Assembly: GCA_903859705.1 (NCBI GenBank)
Contig: CAIONQ010000163.1
Location: 186,001-250,000, forward strand
Source of the DNA: an uncultured Chthonomonas sp.
GTDB lineage: Bacteria; Armatimonadota; Chthonomonadetes; Chthonomonadales; Chthonomonadaceae
Reading direction: 5' to 3'
Length of the DNA: 64,000 nt
Each line of letters starts with the position of its first letter. Positions within the stretch are counted from its first letter, which is position 1. Under the pieces are notes generated by a model. That model did no database searches and was not told the DNA's origin. It was given only the letters and a program-made list of their open reading frames with translations. A program made the translations under genes and the position numbers. Positions 45,471 through 54,880 of the stretch are shown here, piece by piece.

Positions 45471-46586
45471 CTAACCGCCAAATAATCTTCCAAACAGGCC
45501 GCGGTTCTCATGCTCATTGGGTTTTTCGCCCATAGAATCGGCAAACTGGCGCAGTAGCTCTTTCTGCTCCTGGGTAAGGCGGGTAGGCACAACCACGTTC
45601 ACAATTACGTGCTCATCGCCCTTGCCCCTGCCATGCACATCGGGAACGCCCTTGCCTCGCAGCGTAAATCGGTGGCCACTCTGCGTTCCTTCCGGTATAC
45701 GCAGCTCTTCTGTGCCATTTATCAGTGGCACCTGCACCGTGGATCCCAGGGTTGCGGCTGCAAAGGATATATCTACTTCGCAAATCAGATCCCGGTCCTG
45801 GCGTTCAAACACATCATGCTCTTTTACATGAAACACCAGGTACAAATCTCCCGCTGGCCCGCCGCGCTCACCGGCATCACCCTCGCCATGCAGCGGCATC
45901 TTCATGCCCGTATCCACACCTGGCGGAATTTTCACCGTGCGCTCGCGCACTTTTCGGGCACGGCCCTGGCCATTACAGGCAACACATGGGCTGGCAATAA
46001 CGCGGCCAACTCCACGGCAGCGTGGGCATGTTTGCCGAGCCGTCATTCGGCCAAGCATCGTTTCCTGCACAACCCGCACATGGCCATCCCCACCGCACTG
46101 CACGCAGGTAGTGGCCTCGGTTCCCGGCTGGGCGCCGCTGCCTGTACAGGCATCACAGCTCTCCATCCTCTGAAACTTAACAGGTTTATCCACCCCAAGC
46201 ACAGCCTCTTCCAGCGTTAGCTCCAGATCGTATCTCAGATCATCGCCACGCATGGGGCCGCCACGGGTGCGACCACCGCCCATAGGCTGGCCAAAAATGG
46301 TTTCGAAAATATCTACAAATGGGCTATCGCCGCCAAAACCGCCGCCAAAATCTGGCTGGGAAGGCGCATCGTGGCCATATCTGTCGTACTTGGCACGCCG
46401 AGTTTCGTCGCTGAGAACCTCATAGGCCTCATTGATCTCTTTGATGCGGTCGGCTGCATCTGCATCCTTGCAAACGTCAGGATGGTACTTCATTGCCTGC
46501 TTGCGGTAGGCACGTTTGATGCTGGTAGCATCTGATTCGCGCTCCACACCCAGAATTTCGTAATAGTCTCGCGGTTGTGCCGCCAT
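45471..46586 (-). CDS. dnaJ: Chaperone protein DnaJ
   Basis: The 371-residue protein has a J domain (about 5-70, with the HPD motif in KYHPDVCKD) and a Gly/Phe-rich linker. The four zinc motifs CxxCxGxG are CDACTGSG, CVQCGGDG, CPRCRGVG and CVACNGQG. The two substrate-binding beta domains complete it. It stimulates the ATPase of DnaK. The length is normal. It is separated from dnaK by 60 bp. Confidence 0.97.
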   Translation of the reverse strand: MAAQPRDYYEILGVERESDATSIKRAYRKQAMKYHPDVCKDADAADRIKEINEAYEVLSDETRRAKYDRYGHDAPSQPDFGGGFGGDSPFVDIFETIFGQPMGGGRTRGGPMRGDDLRYDLELTLEEAVLGVDKPVKFQRMESCDACTGSGAQPGTEATTCVQCGGDGHVRVVQETMLGRMTARQTCPRCRGVGRVIASPCVACNGQGRARKVRERTVKIPPGVDTGMKMPLHGEGDAGERGGPAGDLYLVFHVKEHDVFERQDRDLICEVDISFAAATLGSTVQVPLINGTEELRIPEGTQSGHRFTLRGKGVPDVHGRGKGDEHVIVNVVVPTRLTQEQKELLRQFADSMGEKPNEHENRGLFGRLFGG

Positions 46587-46646
46587 ATTGCTCCTCGCTG
46601 CCCTATCGAAACTGCCCGCAGCGCGTTGTACGCCGCTGGCCGGTTA

Positions 46647-48137
46647 CTACCTGCCGCTGCCTGTGGCAAACGACTTCTGAAGTTGTGCTATCTCTTCGGG
46701 CTGCAGGGCGCGGTGGCTGCCAATCTTAATCTGCTGCTTTATGCCCGTTTCGGTCTCTATAGCTTCTACGCGCAAAATGCCGTTGGCGTCTACATCGAAG
46801 CTTACTTCAATCTTCGGAACCCCTTTCGGGGCTCTCGGCACGCCAATTAGTGAGAAGGTGCCAATAAGCGTGTTGCCGGTGGCACTCTTAGATTCTCCCT
46901 GATAAACGCGGATATTTACTACCGTTTGCCCATCTAAAGAGGTAGTAAAAATCTGTTTGTTCTGGGCAGGCACCGTGGTGTTCTTCTCTATGATAGAGGC
47001 AACCACGCCGCCAATGGTTTCTATTCCCAGCGTAAACGGCGTTACATCCAGCAGCAGTACGCCCTGAACCTCTGCGTTGAGTACGCCTGCCTGGAGGGCC
47101 GCCCCACGCGCCACCGATTCATCGGGATCTACGCCCTTAACTGGCTCTTTGCCGAGAACGCGTTTCACCAGATCTTGCACTGCCGGCATGCGTGTTGAAC
47201 CGCCTACCAGAATAATACTGTCTATCTGCGCCGGGGTTAGCTTCGCATCTCGCAGAGCTGTAAGTGTAGGGGGAACCAGCCTGTCCAGCAGATCTGCGCA
47301 AAGCAGCTCCATTCTGGATCGCGCCAAATCAATATCCATATGCAGCGGCCCTTCTTCGCCAGAAGTTAAAAAGGGCAGGTTAATATTGGTAGAGATGAGG
47401 CTGCTTAGCTCAACCTTGGCCTTCTCGGCGGCCTCTTTAAGGCGCTGCAGTGCCATACGGTCTCGAGTTAAATCGATGTTGTGATCGGCCTGAAAGCGCT
47501 CGGCCATCCAGGCTACAATGCGTGCGTCCCAGTCATCTCCGCCAAGGTTCATGTCACCACTGGTGGCCAGTACTTCAAATATTCCATCGGTAATATGCAG
47601 GATGGAAACATCAAAAGTGCCGCCTCCCAGGTCCCACACAAGCAGCGTTTGATCCTGAGTTGCTGTTATTCCATACGCAAGCGCAGCAGCGGTGGGTTCA
47701 TTTATGATCCGCACAACTTCAAGGCCAGCTATGGTGCCGGCATCTTTTGTTGCCTGCCGTTGAGAATCCGTAAAGTAGGCGGGCACCGTAATAACGGCGC
47801 GGGTCACCGGTTCACCAAGGTAAGCCTCGGCATCTGCTTTGAGCTTTTGCAGAATACAGGCAGATACCGCCTGTGGCCGCATCTGTTCTCCGGCAAGGCT
47901 TACAAACTCAGAAACCCCCATATGGCGTTTTACGCTACTGAGGGTTCTATCCGGGGCCGCTACAGCCTGGCGTTTTGCCATGCTGCCAACCAGGCGTTCG
48001 CCGGCACGAGTTATGCCCACCACCGATGGGCAAAGGCGTGCGCCTTCGGCCAGAGTGATGACAGTTGGCTCCTGTCCCTCAACCACCGCAACAACGGAGT
48101 TTGTGGTCCCGAGGTCAATTCCAACAATCTTCGGCAT
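46647..48137 (-). CDS. dnaK: DnaK-type Hsp70 chaperone lacking the C-terminal lid
   Basis: The 496-residue protein has the complete nucleotide-binding domain: [37 protein letters not shown] and [12 protein letters not shown]. The beta substrate-binding domain ends near [25 protein letters not shown]. Typical DnaK is 600-640 residues; the alpha-helical lid (about 110 residues) is missing. No continuing frame lies between its stop and dnaJ, so it is not a simple frameshift. Lid-less Hsp70s bind substrates more weakly and release them faster in general. It is cotranscribed with rpoZ, dnaJ, prmA and rsmE. Confidence 0.95.
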   Translation of the reverse strand: MPKIVGIDLGTTNSVVAVVEGQEPTVITLAEGARLCPSVVGITRAGERLVGSMAKRQAVAAPDRTLSSVKRHMGVSEFVSLAGEQMRPQAVSACILQKLKADAEAYLGEPVTRAVITVPAYFTDSQRQATKDAGTIAGLEVVRIINEPTAAALAYGITATQDQTLLVWDLGGGTFDVSILHITDGIFEVLATSGDMNLGGDDWDARIVAWMAERFQADHNIDLTRDRMALQRLKEAAEKAKVELSSLISTNINLPFLTSGEEGPLHMDIDLARSRMELLCADLLDRLVPPTLTALRDAKLTPAQIDSIILVGGSTRMPAVQDLVKRVLGKEPVKGVDPDESVARGAALQAGVLNAEVQGVLLLDVTPFTLGIETIGGVVASIIEKNTTVPAQNKQIFTTSLDGQTVVNIRVYQGESKSATGNTLIGTFSLIGVPRAPKGVPKIEVSFDVDANGILRVEAIETETGIKQQIKIGSHRALQPEEIAQLQKSFATGSGR

Positions 48138-48163
48138 GGTCTATGCGTTCTGTCAGACACAGT

Positions 48164-48200
48164 GGGACCCGCGACAGCGGTTAGAGCGCGCGCGGGTCCC
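48164..48200 (-). other. Hairpin between rpoZ and dnaK
   Basis: A perfect 10-bp stem (GGGACCCGCG/CGCGGGTCCC) has a 17-nt loop and lies between the rpoZ stop and the dnaK start. No T-run follows, so it may be a partial terminator, a processing site or a translational control element. Confidence 0.5.
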
Positions 48201-48214
48201 GAAATGCAGTTGGA

Positions 48215-48697
48215 TCAGTCTTCGTCTTCGTCGATCTGGGTGATCATGTCGTCTTCGTCTTCGTCCATCCGGCCCGAAAGCGGAGAGTCGAGTGCGAAGG
48301 CATCAGAGGAGCTTGCTCGCTCTTCCGCGTCACCAAGCAGATCATCATCGTCCGCATCCGGCTCGGCGCTTCGGAAGGCTGCCAGCTGTGCTGCGGTGCT
48401 ATCGGCTTCGCTCTCAAGCGCGAGAACGGGGCCGGCCCCAATAATGTCTTCCAGGCTCGGCTCGGCAGGGCGCAGTGCGGCCTGATGTGCGGCAACGGTG
48501 GCATCTTCCACAATTCGCGGGATAATGGCACCGGCGGCAATCTCTTCCAGAGCAACGGTGAGAGGGTTGGTCGAGCGGGTATCTACCAGCTTCCGAGCGT
48601 TATCTTTAATCTGGCGCGCGCGCTTGGCGGCGAGGATCACCAGAGCGTATTTGCTTTCCAGACTATCCAATTTGTCTGGTGACGGGTAGATACTCAT
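48215..48697 (-). CDS. rpoZ: RNA polymerase omega subunit with acidic extension
   Basis: The 160-residue product begins with the omega domain (about 1-60): DKLDSLESKYALVILAAKRARQI, then KLVDTRSTNPLTVALEEIAAG. Typical omega is 70-110 residues; here an additional tail of about 95 residues is very acidic (DADDDD, MDEDEDD, DEDED). AGGAG lies 9 nt before the ATG. It is the first gene of the chaperone operon. Confidence 0.93.
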   Translation of the reverse strand: MSIYPSPDKLDSLESKYALVILAAKRARQIKDNARKLVDTRSTNPLTVALEEIAAGAIIPRIVEDATVAAHQAALRPAEPSLEDIIGAGPVLALESEADSTAAQLAAFRSAEPDADDDDLLGDAEERASSSDAFALDSPLSGRMDEDEDDMITQIDEDED

Positions 48698-48777
48698 AAG
48701 CGATCAACTCCTAAAAACGGGTATCGGGCAGCGGCAGGCACAGTGAACCCTGCCTGCGGACGCTGCGAGTGCGCTTT

Positions 48778-48807
48778 ATTGTGGTGGAAGAGCGGCGAGT
48801 TTGTCAA
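48778..48807 (-). promoter_or_regulatory. Candidate promoter of rpoZ operon
   Basis: On the - strand a perfect TTGACA (48802-48807) lies 18 bp before CACAAT (48778-48783, four of six consensus bases). The rpoZ start is about 80 bp downstream. No CIRCE (HrcA) inverted repeat is seen. Confidence 0.6.
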
Positions 48808-48984
48808 GAAGGGCGTAATCGTGTGGAACCGATTCCATCTAAGTTCGCGTCTATTATTAAGGGTATAGACGGAGGGGGATGGATACTGTGCCGAGATGCA
48901 GATGCTGCGCTGGCACATACACCCCGGTTTCGTACTTTTACGTGTGCAACATCTATGGCCTATTTGCAGGAAGGCGGAATGTGA

Positions 48985-49194
48985 TTGGGTGAACCCGAAA
49001 GCAGGCCTGCACATAAGCTTGTAAAGTTTGCACAGCGCTTATGGCAGATGGCATTTGACCCATTTTGTGAAGCGTGTGGCACGCAGCACATGCGCGGAGT
49101 ATTACCAGGAAGGAAACAGCTATGCACGGAGTGCGAACAGCAGCCGGAGTGCCGAAGTAGGCTTGCGGAAGATAATGAGAGCATCTGGCCCTAA
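48985..49194 (+). CDS. Small zinc-ribbon-like protein
   Basis: The 69-residue product has a CEAC...CTEC pair (about 28-50), a plausible zinc ribbon, and basic surroundings. The TTG start has AGGA and GGCGG upstream. In the same frame a TGA directly precedes the TTG, and 71 codons upstream are open from 48769, so the frame reads through as about 140 codons with one TGA. A perfect terminator follows the stop, which supports a transcript. It is short, so confidence is moderate. Confidence 0.5.
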   Translation: MGEPESRPAHKLVKFAQRLWQMAFDPFCEACGTQHMRGVLPGRKQLCTECEQQPECRSRLAEDNESIWP

Positions 49195-49205
49195 CACATA
49201 TATGT

Positions 49206-49237
49206 AGCAAAAGCCGGGCAATTGCCCGGCTTTTGCT
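49206..49237. terminator. Bidirectional terminator, perfect palindrome
   Basis: A 32-bp perfect palindrome (16-bp arms) carries A-rich and T-rich ends. It lies between the small zinc-ribbon gene and the convergent dehydrogenase gene and can serve both. Confidence 0.85.
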
Positions 49238-49259
49238 GTTTTACTTATAACGCTCTGGC

Positions 49260-50291
49260 CTATGGCTTAAGCACACTCTTGGCAATTTCCAGGCTATCCA
49301 TGGTCTTGAATGCCAGCTCCCAATCATCCAGGGAGTAGATGCGGCGCATAGGTTCCAAATTAAGCTGTCCACCCGCCATCAGGCCAATAACGCGCTCCCA
49401 GGTTCGGTAGTTGTGGCTAAAAGAACCCTGCAGGGTAACTGCCTTCTGAACCAGCGGATCCAGCGAAAAGCCCACTGGCTCGCGGCCCCAGCCAACCTTT
49501 GTAATCTGGCCCATGGGGCGCACCATCTCGAGGCAAGATTTTAAGGCTGCAGAAATACCCACGCAGTCAATAACAAGGTGGGCACCAAAGCCATCCCCTA
49601 TGCTTTTAACGCGCTCTACTACATCCTCTTTGTCTGCCATAAGTGTGGTGGTTGCACCCAACAGGCGGCCCGTGGCCAGCCGAGATTCGTCCTTAGAGGT
49701 ACCCACCAGCACCAGCTCACCAGGGCTACCCAGCCGGCACATCTGCAGCACCATTAGGCCTATAGTGCCGGGGCCCAGCACAACCACGGTATCGCCCGGG
49801 GTAATGCGGGAAAGCTCCATGGCAGCATTGCAGGCAACGCAGCCTGGCTCCGTCATAGCGGCATCTTCAAACGGAACATTATCCGGCAGATTGTGCAGGC
49901 ATCGGGCCGGTACCTTTACATAATCTGCCATTGCGCCATCCAGGCCATATCCAAAGCCAAGGCGGTTGGGGCACACATTGTAGTTGCCAGATCGGCAGTA
50001 AACGCACTCGCCACAAATAGAGGCAGCGGTTTCGCTCACAACGCGGTCGCCCTCTTTAAAGCGCTTAACATTCTTGCCAACCCCGGCAACAACGCCTGCA
50101 AACTCATGCCCCAGCGTAACCGGGTAGTTAACTGGCCAGGAGTGAGAGGCATGCCACTGATGCAGATCCGATCCGCACACACCAACTCCCTTAGTTGCCA
50201 GCAGAACATCATTGTCGCCAATCTCCGGGATCGGCTTTTCACGCATCTCCACCTTACCAGGTGCGCGTTCGTAGTTTACAAGAGCACGCAT
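49260..50291 (-). CDS. Zinc-dependent dehydrogenase (sorbitol/threonine type)
   Basis: The 343-residue product has catalytic zinc ligands in GVCGSDLHQW and GHEFAG and a structural lobe CGECVYCRSGNYNVC. The coenzyme-binding domain has VLGPGTIGLMVLQ. It resembles L-threonine or polyol dehydrogenases. The ATG at 50291 has GGAGG 7 nt upstream. It is a single gene between intergenic gaps; the substrate is unknown. Confidence 0.93.
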   Translation of the reverse strand: MRALVNYERAPGKVEMREKPIPEIGDNDVLLATKGVGVCGSDLHQWHASHSWPVNYPVTLGHEFAGVVAGVGKNVKRFKEGDRVVSETAASICGECVYCRSGNYNVCPNRLGFGYGLDGAMADYVKVPARCLHNLPDNVPFEDAAMTEPGCVACNAAMELSRITPGDTVVVLGPGTIGLMVLQMCRLGSPGELVLVGTSKDESRLATGRLLGATTTLMADKEDVVERVKSIGDGFGAHLVIDCVGISAALKSCLEMVRPMGQITKVGWGREPVGFSLDPLVQKAVTLQGSFSHNYRTWERVIGLMAGGQLNLEPMRRIYSLDDWELAFKTMDSLEIAKSVLKP

Positions 50292-50751
50292 GCTCACACC
50301 TCCGTACACAAATTGTATTGGGCTGCAGGCCCACGCCCGTTATCGGATGCGTGCAAACCACCGGGTTTGACGGCACCGAAAAGAATGCTTGTGATATAAG
50401 CCGTAAGCCAGCCCGCAAGGGCAACGCTGCCGGGTCATCTCTGCACTATTATAGCGTATCTGAGCTTCCTGCTGGCACGCATTCGGCGCCAGGCCCGGGA
50501 TTAGGTGTTGGTGTGCCTGCGGCACGAGATGCGGACAAGCCAACTTCCTTATCCACACCACTACTGGCCGAAATTGTCGTCCGCCAACTAACACCAACCT
50601 AACTTCCGCCTGGCGGCATCCCGGCATCCCACCTTTTCCCTCCCCAGACCCCGCTTGTGGTAGACTGTTTGCATCACCCGGCCGGATCAAAACACCCGGC
50701 TGGCACCGTACTAACTGTATAGCTGAACTTTGCCGAAAGGGATTAACTCTG
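50292..50751. other. Intergenic region between divergent genes
   Basis: A 460-bp gap. A TATAAT on the - strand (50448-50453) could be the -10 of the dehydrogenase promoter, but no good -35 accompanies it. The right part has a short GC-rich repeat (CACCCGGC, twice within 50678-50701). Nothing else is recognised. Confidence 0.4.
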
Positions 50752-51342
50752 TTGTTGCGCCGTGTGCCGATTTATGCTGTTGCAGGTGCTGCACTTGCGG
50801 CCCTGCTAACACCACAGCACACAATGGCGCAAGTGTTACGCCCGGATGGCTGCGAACTGTTTTCCCCCATCCCCGGCACCGCAGGCTATCAGGCTCCCGA
50901 TCCCAGTTTCAGCGTTTGCGATTCCCTTTCAGAGTTGGCCAACCACTGGCTGGAAGTTACCGATGATCTGCCAGATCCTACTCTGCCACGCCTTACAGAT
51001 TTCCCAAAACGCATGCCAGATGATAGCGATGCCATACTACGAGGTGGTCGGTGGCGCTCAGATCTGGAACAATCTATGACTGCCGATTACTTGAAGGCAA
51101 CAAATGGCAGCACAAATGTTGCCGCCAGGTTGCCCGCATCTATCGCTGAACGCACTTCCCTGATAACTTTTTCTGGCCTGCTACCAATGCCAGCGCCCGG
51201 AACAGAGCTATTCGCTGCCTCTCCTCCAGAACTTCCACTGGCGCCTCTCGCCTCCCCAGAACCCGGATCTGCCGCCATCGCCGCCTCCTTTGCTGCCGCC
51301 TGTTGGATGCTCTTGCGCCGCCGCCGGCCCATGCGTCCTTAG
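50752..51342 (+). CDS. PEP-CTERM-anchored exported protein
   Basis: The 196-residue product has a TTG start, a signal peptide (about 1-26, ending TMAQ), a proline-rich body with two Cys, and a C-terminal PEP-CTERM tail: SPEPGSAAI, a hydrophobic stretch and RRRR near the end. It should be exported and sorted by an exosortase not encoded here. It shares no obvious body similarity with the other PEP-CTERM protein in the window. The function is unknown. Confidence 0.8.
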   Translation: MLRRVPIYAVAGAALAALLTPQHTMAQVLRPDGCELFSPIPGTAGYQAPDPSFSVCDSLSELANHWLEVTDDLPDPTLPRLTDFPKRMPDDSDAILRGGRWRSDLEQSMTADYLKATNGSTNVAARLPASIAERTSLITFSGLLPMPAPGTELFAASPPELPLAPLASPEPGSAAIAASFAAACWMLLRRRRPMRP

Positions 51343-51453
51343 CGCGACTACATAAAACCTTTCATTCCGGTACTTGTGCTCATCCGGCACGCGGTACGCG
51401 GCATCGTTCGCTTGTTCCCTCTGCATTTCCACAACCCCGGGCGCGAAGCGCGC

Positions 51454-53847
51454 TTAATGCGCTTCCGGCACCGGGCCTTTAAATCGGTTTAGTCTCCAAA
51501 TTTTCAAATTCATATCCAGCCCAACACTTCCCAGTAACTTCGAATCTGCCGAAAAAACCAGGCCAGTAATCCGCTGAGAATGGCCCGGAAGCGTGGTATA
51601 TGGCAACGTGCTGCCTACGGTATACATCCCAATGTGCGCAAACTCCGCCTGGTCTCCCATCGGGTCATAGCCAACGGCCAGCAGCTTTCCATCTCTCGAA
51701 AAGCAGATGGCGGTTACTCTCGATGCATCTGCCTCAATGCACAGGCCCGGCTCGCCAGTTAAGGCATTTCGAAACTGTACAGCTCTGTTTGCACCGCCAG
51801 TAACCACCTCGCTGCCATTCGGAGCAAAGGCCAGGGCGGTTAATGCGTTGCCGTGGCCCTCTTTCTCCCATAATTTGTTACCGGTTGTTGCGTCTACCAT
51901 AGTAATTGCGCCAGATCGGATCCCACCCGGCGGAGAGCCCGTGCCTATGGCAAGCTGCTTGCTGTTCGGCGCAAACGCCAGCGCCAGAACCTCACCCTTC
52001 AGTCTCAATTTGTTCACCACATGTTGGTTAGCCGTTGAGATAACCAGCACGGTGCCATTGAGCATGCCCATGGCCGTATAGCGCGCATCCGGCGAAATCG
52101 CGCCACACACCTGCCCAGTGCCTGTAACTATCTGTGGAAAGTGGGAGCCCGTGTAGCGCGCCTTCAACAGCTCCATACGGCACTCTTCCATGGGGGAAGA
52201 AACCGCCGCTGCAAGCGTCTCATCATCGGCAGCGCTTTGCAGGCTGTACACACTGCCAGGATATTCGGCAAGCATGCCAATATACTTGCCCGTGTCCGGG
52301 TTCCAGGTTTGAACCCGCCCGCCAAGCAGGCGTTGATCTTCCGCACGTTCCGTTGCGGTTACAAACCTGCCTGCAGCAAATGCAATGGCACGCGGTGGGC
52401 TAACAAGCGGCACCGTCTTCACCGGCAGAGGGGATACCACATCTCTAAAATCGATGGCGCCATCTATCCCGGCCCACAGCGCCAGAATAAGTGCGCACGA
52501 TGCCACTATCTTTCCTGAGCCCTTCCAACGTGGAGCTACAAAATATGCCAGCAGTGAAACGGCAGCTGCGGCTATCGCGGCCCCTAGTGGTATTGGTGGG
52601 GAAGTTACTACAAGCGACCAACATGCCGCCAGCGCCAGGCCCGCTGCAGCCCAGCTCACCGGGTTAACAGGCGGCGGCGGCACCGGCGGTGGAAGCGAAA
52701 CCGAGCTCCTACCATAGTAAATGCCGGAAGAGGAGCTTACAGATGGCAGCGGAGTTTTGCGCCTTCGGGGTGGCGGATTGTGCTCGCCACGGGCTACAAC
52801 GTCCTTGGCCGGAAAAGGGTCTCGCCCACCCAGCATACCTCTGCGTTCACACCACGGGCAGGCCTCAAGGTGCCCGGAATACACATGCTGATCATTCTTT
52901 TCACACTCAACCAGCGCCTCTTCGGCCGCTTTCAGGGCTTCCATCCACATGGTTGCCGAAGGCCGTAATGCAGGGCGCGCATGCCCATCTTCAAAACACC
53001 GCAGCATCAGTGCCCCCACACCAGGGTGCATTATCCCTAATGGTGGAGATATCTTGAGTGGCCGGTAGGGAGTACGCTTTGCTCCATGCGGAAAGTGCCC
53101 CGCAGCAATCCTGTCGGCATAGGGTGGGGCATCTCCTGGCCCTGTATACTCGCCCGCAAAGGGGTGGGCGCCCTCCATTAGTATCTGGTAGATCAATACG
53201 GCCAGGGCAAAGTTATCGTGTGTTTGATTGCGGTCTATTTCACCAAACGAAATGCCGCTTAACTCCGGCGCAGTGAACTCTGGCTTGCCAACTGTGCACC
53301 GGTAAACACCCGTAACATCGCTGCCTGCAGTAGGCACCTGAAAAGAATCGGTATCTACCAGCGTTACTAGCGCCGAAGGGGCAACCAGAATATTGCTCTC
53401 ATTTAAATCGCCAATAACATACCCGCGCTCATGCAGGGCATTCACAGCAGCGCACAAATTGCGTGCGGTGCGTAACAGGTATTTATAAGAAAACAGGGGC
53501 GCGGTGCGCCGCCGGGAAGAGGGGTTGCAATACTCAAAAAGCGGATGCACGCCCGTTACACGGGGCATCAAATAGCCGGCAAAAGCCCGGCGCGCATCGG
53601 CGGTAACCAGCCTATCCAGGGGCCAGGCAATAGAAATGGCATGCTCTGCCGCCATCGGGTCCACCGGCGGGTTTTGTAGCATTGCCTGCAGTTTGCGCCA
53701 CTGAGTGGGTTCCGGATTGTGGTAAATCTTGGCGGCTAGCCCGGGTTCAGAAAGCACGGGCAGCACAACCGCTTCGCCGCCCGCGCCAATCTGGGCATCC
53801 ATAGCAAGCACTATCTCTTCGCCAGAGGTTACACGCGAGAGGCGCAA
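51454..53847 (-). CDS. Protein kinase-like/WD40 protein of TerY-associated type
   Basis: The 797-residue product has an N-terminal kinase domain (about 1-300). The HRD motif is altered to IGDLNESN, with the catalytic Asp and Asn kept, and DFG is replaced by DTDSFQ, a form seen in kinases linked to TerY vWA proteins. A short Cys/His cluster (CEKN...ACPWC) follows near 310-335. Two to four membrane helices lie near 390-460, and C-terminal WD40-like repeats (about 475-790) follow. Start TTG has AGGA 7 nt upstream. The vWA gene 106 bp upstream is its likely partner. Confidence 0.87.
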   Translation of the reverse strand: MRLSRVTSGEEIVLAMDAQIGAGGEAVVLPVLSEPGLAAKIYHNPEPTQWRKLQAMLQNPPVDPMAAEHAISIAWPLDRLVTADARRAFAGYLMPRVTGVHPLFEYCNPSSRRRTAPLFSYKYLLRTARNLCAAVNALHERGYVIGDLNESNILVAPSALVTLVDTDSFQVPTAGSDVTGVYRCTVGKPEFTAPELSGISFGEIDRNQTHDNFALAVLIYQILMEGAHPFAGEYTGPGDAPPYADRIAAGHFPHGAKRTPYRPLKISPPLGIMHPGVGALMLRCFEDGHARPALRPSATMWMEALKAAEEALVECEKNDQHVYSGHLEACPWCERRGMLGGRDPFPAKDVVARGEHNPPPRRRKTPLPSVSSSSGIYYGRSSVSLPPPVPPPPVNPVSWAAAGLALAACWSLVVTSPPIPLGAAIAAAAVSLLAYFVAPRWKGSGKIVASCALILALWAGIDGAIDFRDVVSPLPVKTVPLVSPPRAIAFAAGRFVTATERAEDQRLLGGRVQTWNPDTGKYIGMLAEYPGSVYSLQSAADDETLAAAVSSPMEECRMELLKARYTGSHFPQIVTGTGQVCGAISPDARYTAMGMLNGTVLVISTANQHVVNKLRLKGEVLALAFAPNSKQLAIGTGSPPGGIRSGAITMVDATTGNKLWEKEGHGNALTALAFAPNGSEVVTGGANRAVQFRNALTGEPGLCIEADASRVTAICFSRDGKLLAVGYDPMGDQAEFAHIGMYTVGSTLPYTTLPGHSQRITGLVFSADSKLLGSVGLDMNLKIWRLNRFKGPVPEAH

Positions 53848-53953
53848 CTGATTATCCTGCTCTCTGCTGGCATAGAATTAGTGAGTGATACGTAAGCGTT
53901 TGCCGATAGGTGGGGCCTTCAAACGCGGCCCCCGGTGGTATGCACAAAATACC

Positions 53954-54622
53954 CTATACTGCTCCCCAGCCGGGCGGCGGCAGTGCCACCTGATCATCCA
54001 CGCGGGATTGGGAAACGCGCTGCATACTGGCTGAAAGCCAAACAAACATCTCAACAAAGTTTAGGCCAATCAGGCGAACAGGGGCCCTCACAGAAATTTT
54101 AGATAGCCGGTCCATATCTGCGCCCTCAACGCCAACGGCAAAGAAGGCAACGCGGCGCGCAGTTTCGTCCTCCGCAATGCGGCGGGCCGCTTCCTCCACC
54201 ACGGTATCCGCTTCGCCCTGCGGGGCCCCATCGGTAATCAGGAATATCCATGGCCGATAGTACATAACACCATTTGCCCGGTACTGAGCTTTGCGGGCGT
54301 TTAGCAGATCCAGCGCACGGTTAATTGCGCCGCCCATATGCGTTAAGCCCTGTGCCTGCAGTTGCGGAGGCGTGAACTGATCCACCGTTACAAAGTCCTG
54401 CTCAACCTTCACCTCATTGTTAAACGTAACAATCGCCACCTCAACCCGGCGGGCAGCCAGTGCATCTTTGCTTAACTCCTGCTGAAAAGCATTCAGGCCA
54501 GCCTGCAGGGCATCCAGCGGCGCACCACGCATAGAACCAGAAATGTCCAGCAGCAAAACGCACGGGCATCGAGGATCGGGATTATCCGCAAACTCAACAA
54601 GATCTTCAAGCGCAGTAGACAA
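53954..54622 (-). CDS. TerY-like von Willebrand A domain protein
   Basis: The 222-residue protein is essentially one vWA domain with an intact metal-ion-dependent adhesion site: LLDISGSM (DxSxS), a Thr in GLTHMGG and ITDGAPQGE. The length and layout match TerY proteins of the tellurite-resistance/stress systems, often encoded with a PP2C phosphatase and a kinase. Here the kinase gene is adjacent, but the PP2C member is absent and the only PP2C gene is at 1723-2700. Start is TTG with AAGGAG 6 nt upstream. Confidence 0.9.
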   Translation of the reverse strand: MSTALEDLVEFADNPDPRCPCVLLLDISGSMRGAPLDALQAGLNAFQQELSKDALAARRVEVAIVTFNNEVKVEQDFVTVDQFTPPQLQAQGLTHMGGAINRALDLLNARKAQYRANGVMYYRPWIFLITDGAPQGEADTVVEEAARRIAEDETARRVAFFAVGVEGADMDRLSKISVRAPVRLIGLNFVEMFVWLSASMQRVSQSRVDDQVALPPPGWGAV

Positions 54623-54880
54623 AGTAAACTCCTTTCGGGCCTCAGGTTACCCTCGGCCCAACTGGAGTATTACCTTATAAATCGGCGGTTGAGAAGTACG
54701 CACGGCATCATAGGTTAGAAAACGGAGTGCTGTGCCCGCAAAGTGCATATTGCATGCGCCTTCGGCGCGGTGTTGGGCTTGAGTGCTGGGGTGTGGTAAC
54801 GGCTGTAGCCGTGGGCTGCCGCACCATAGCGCTGAAGGCACGGTATATGATAGCGAAGGGCGATAGCCCTGGTCGACCGA

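Noticed and set aside
48100-48900. CIRCE element search near dnaK and rpoZ.
   Set aside because: No TTAGCACTC-N9-GAGTGCTAA or close variant was found.
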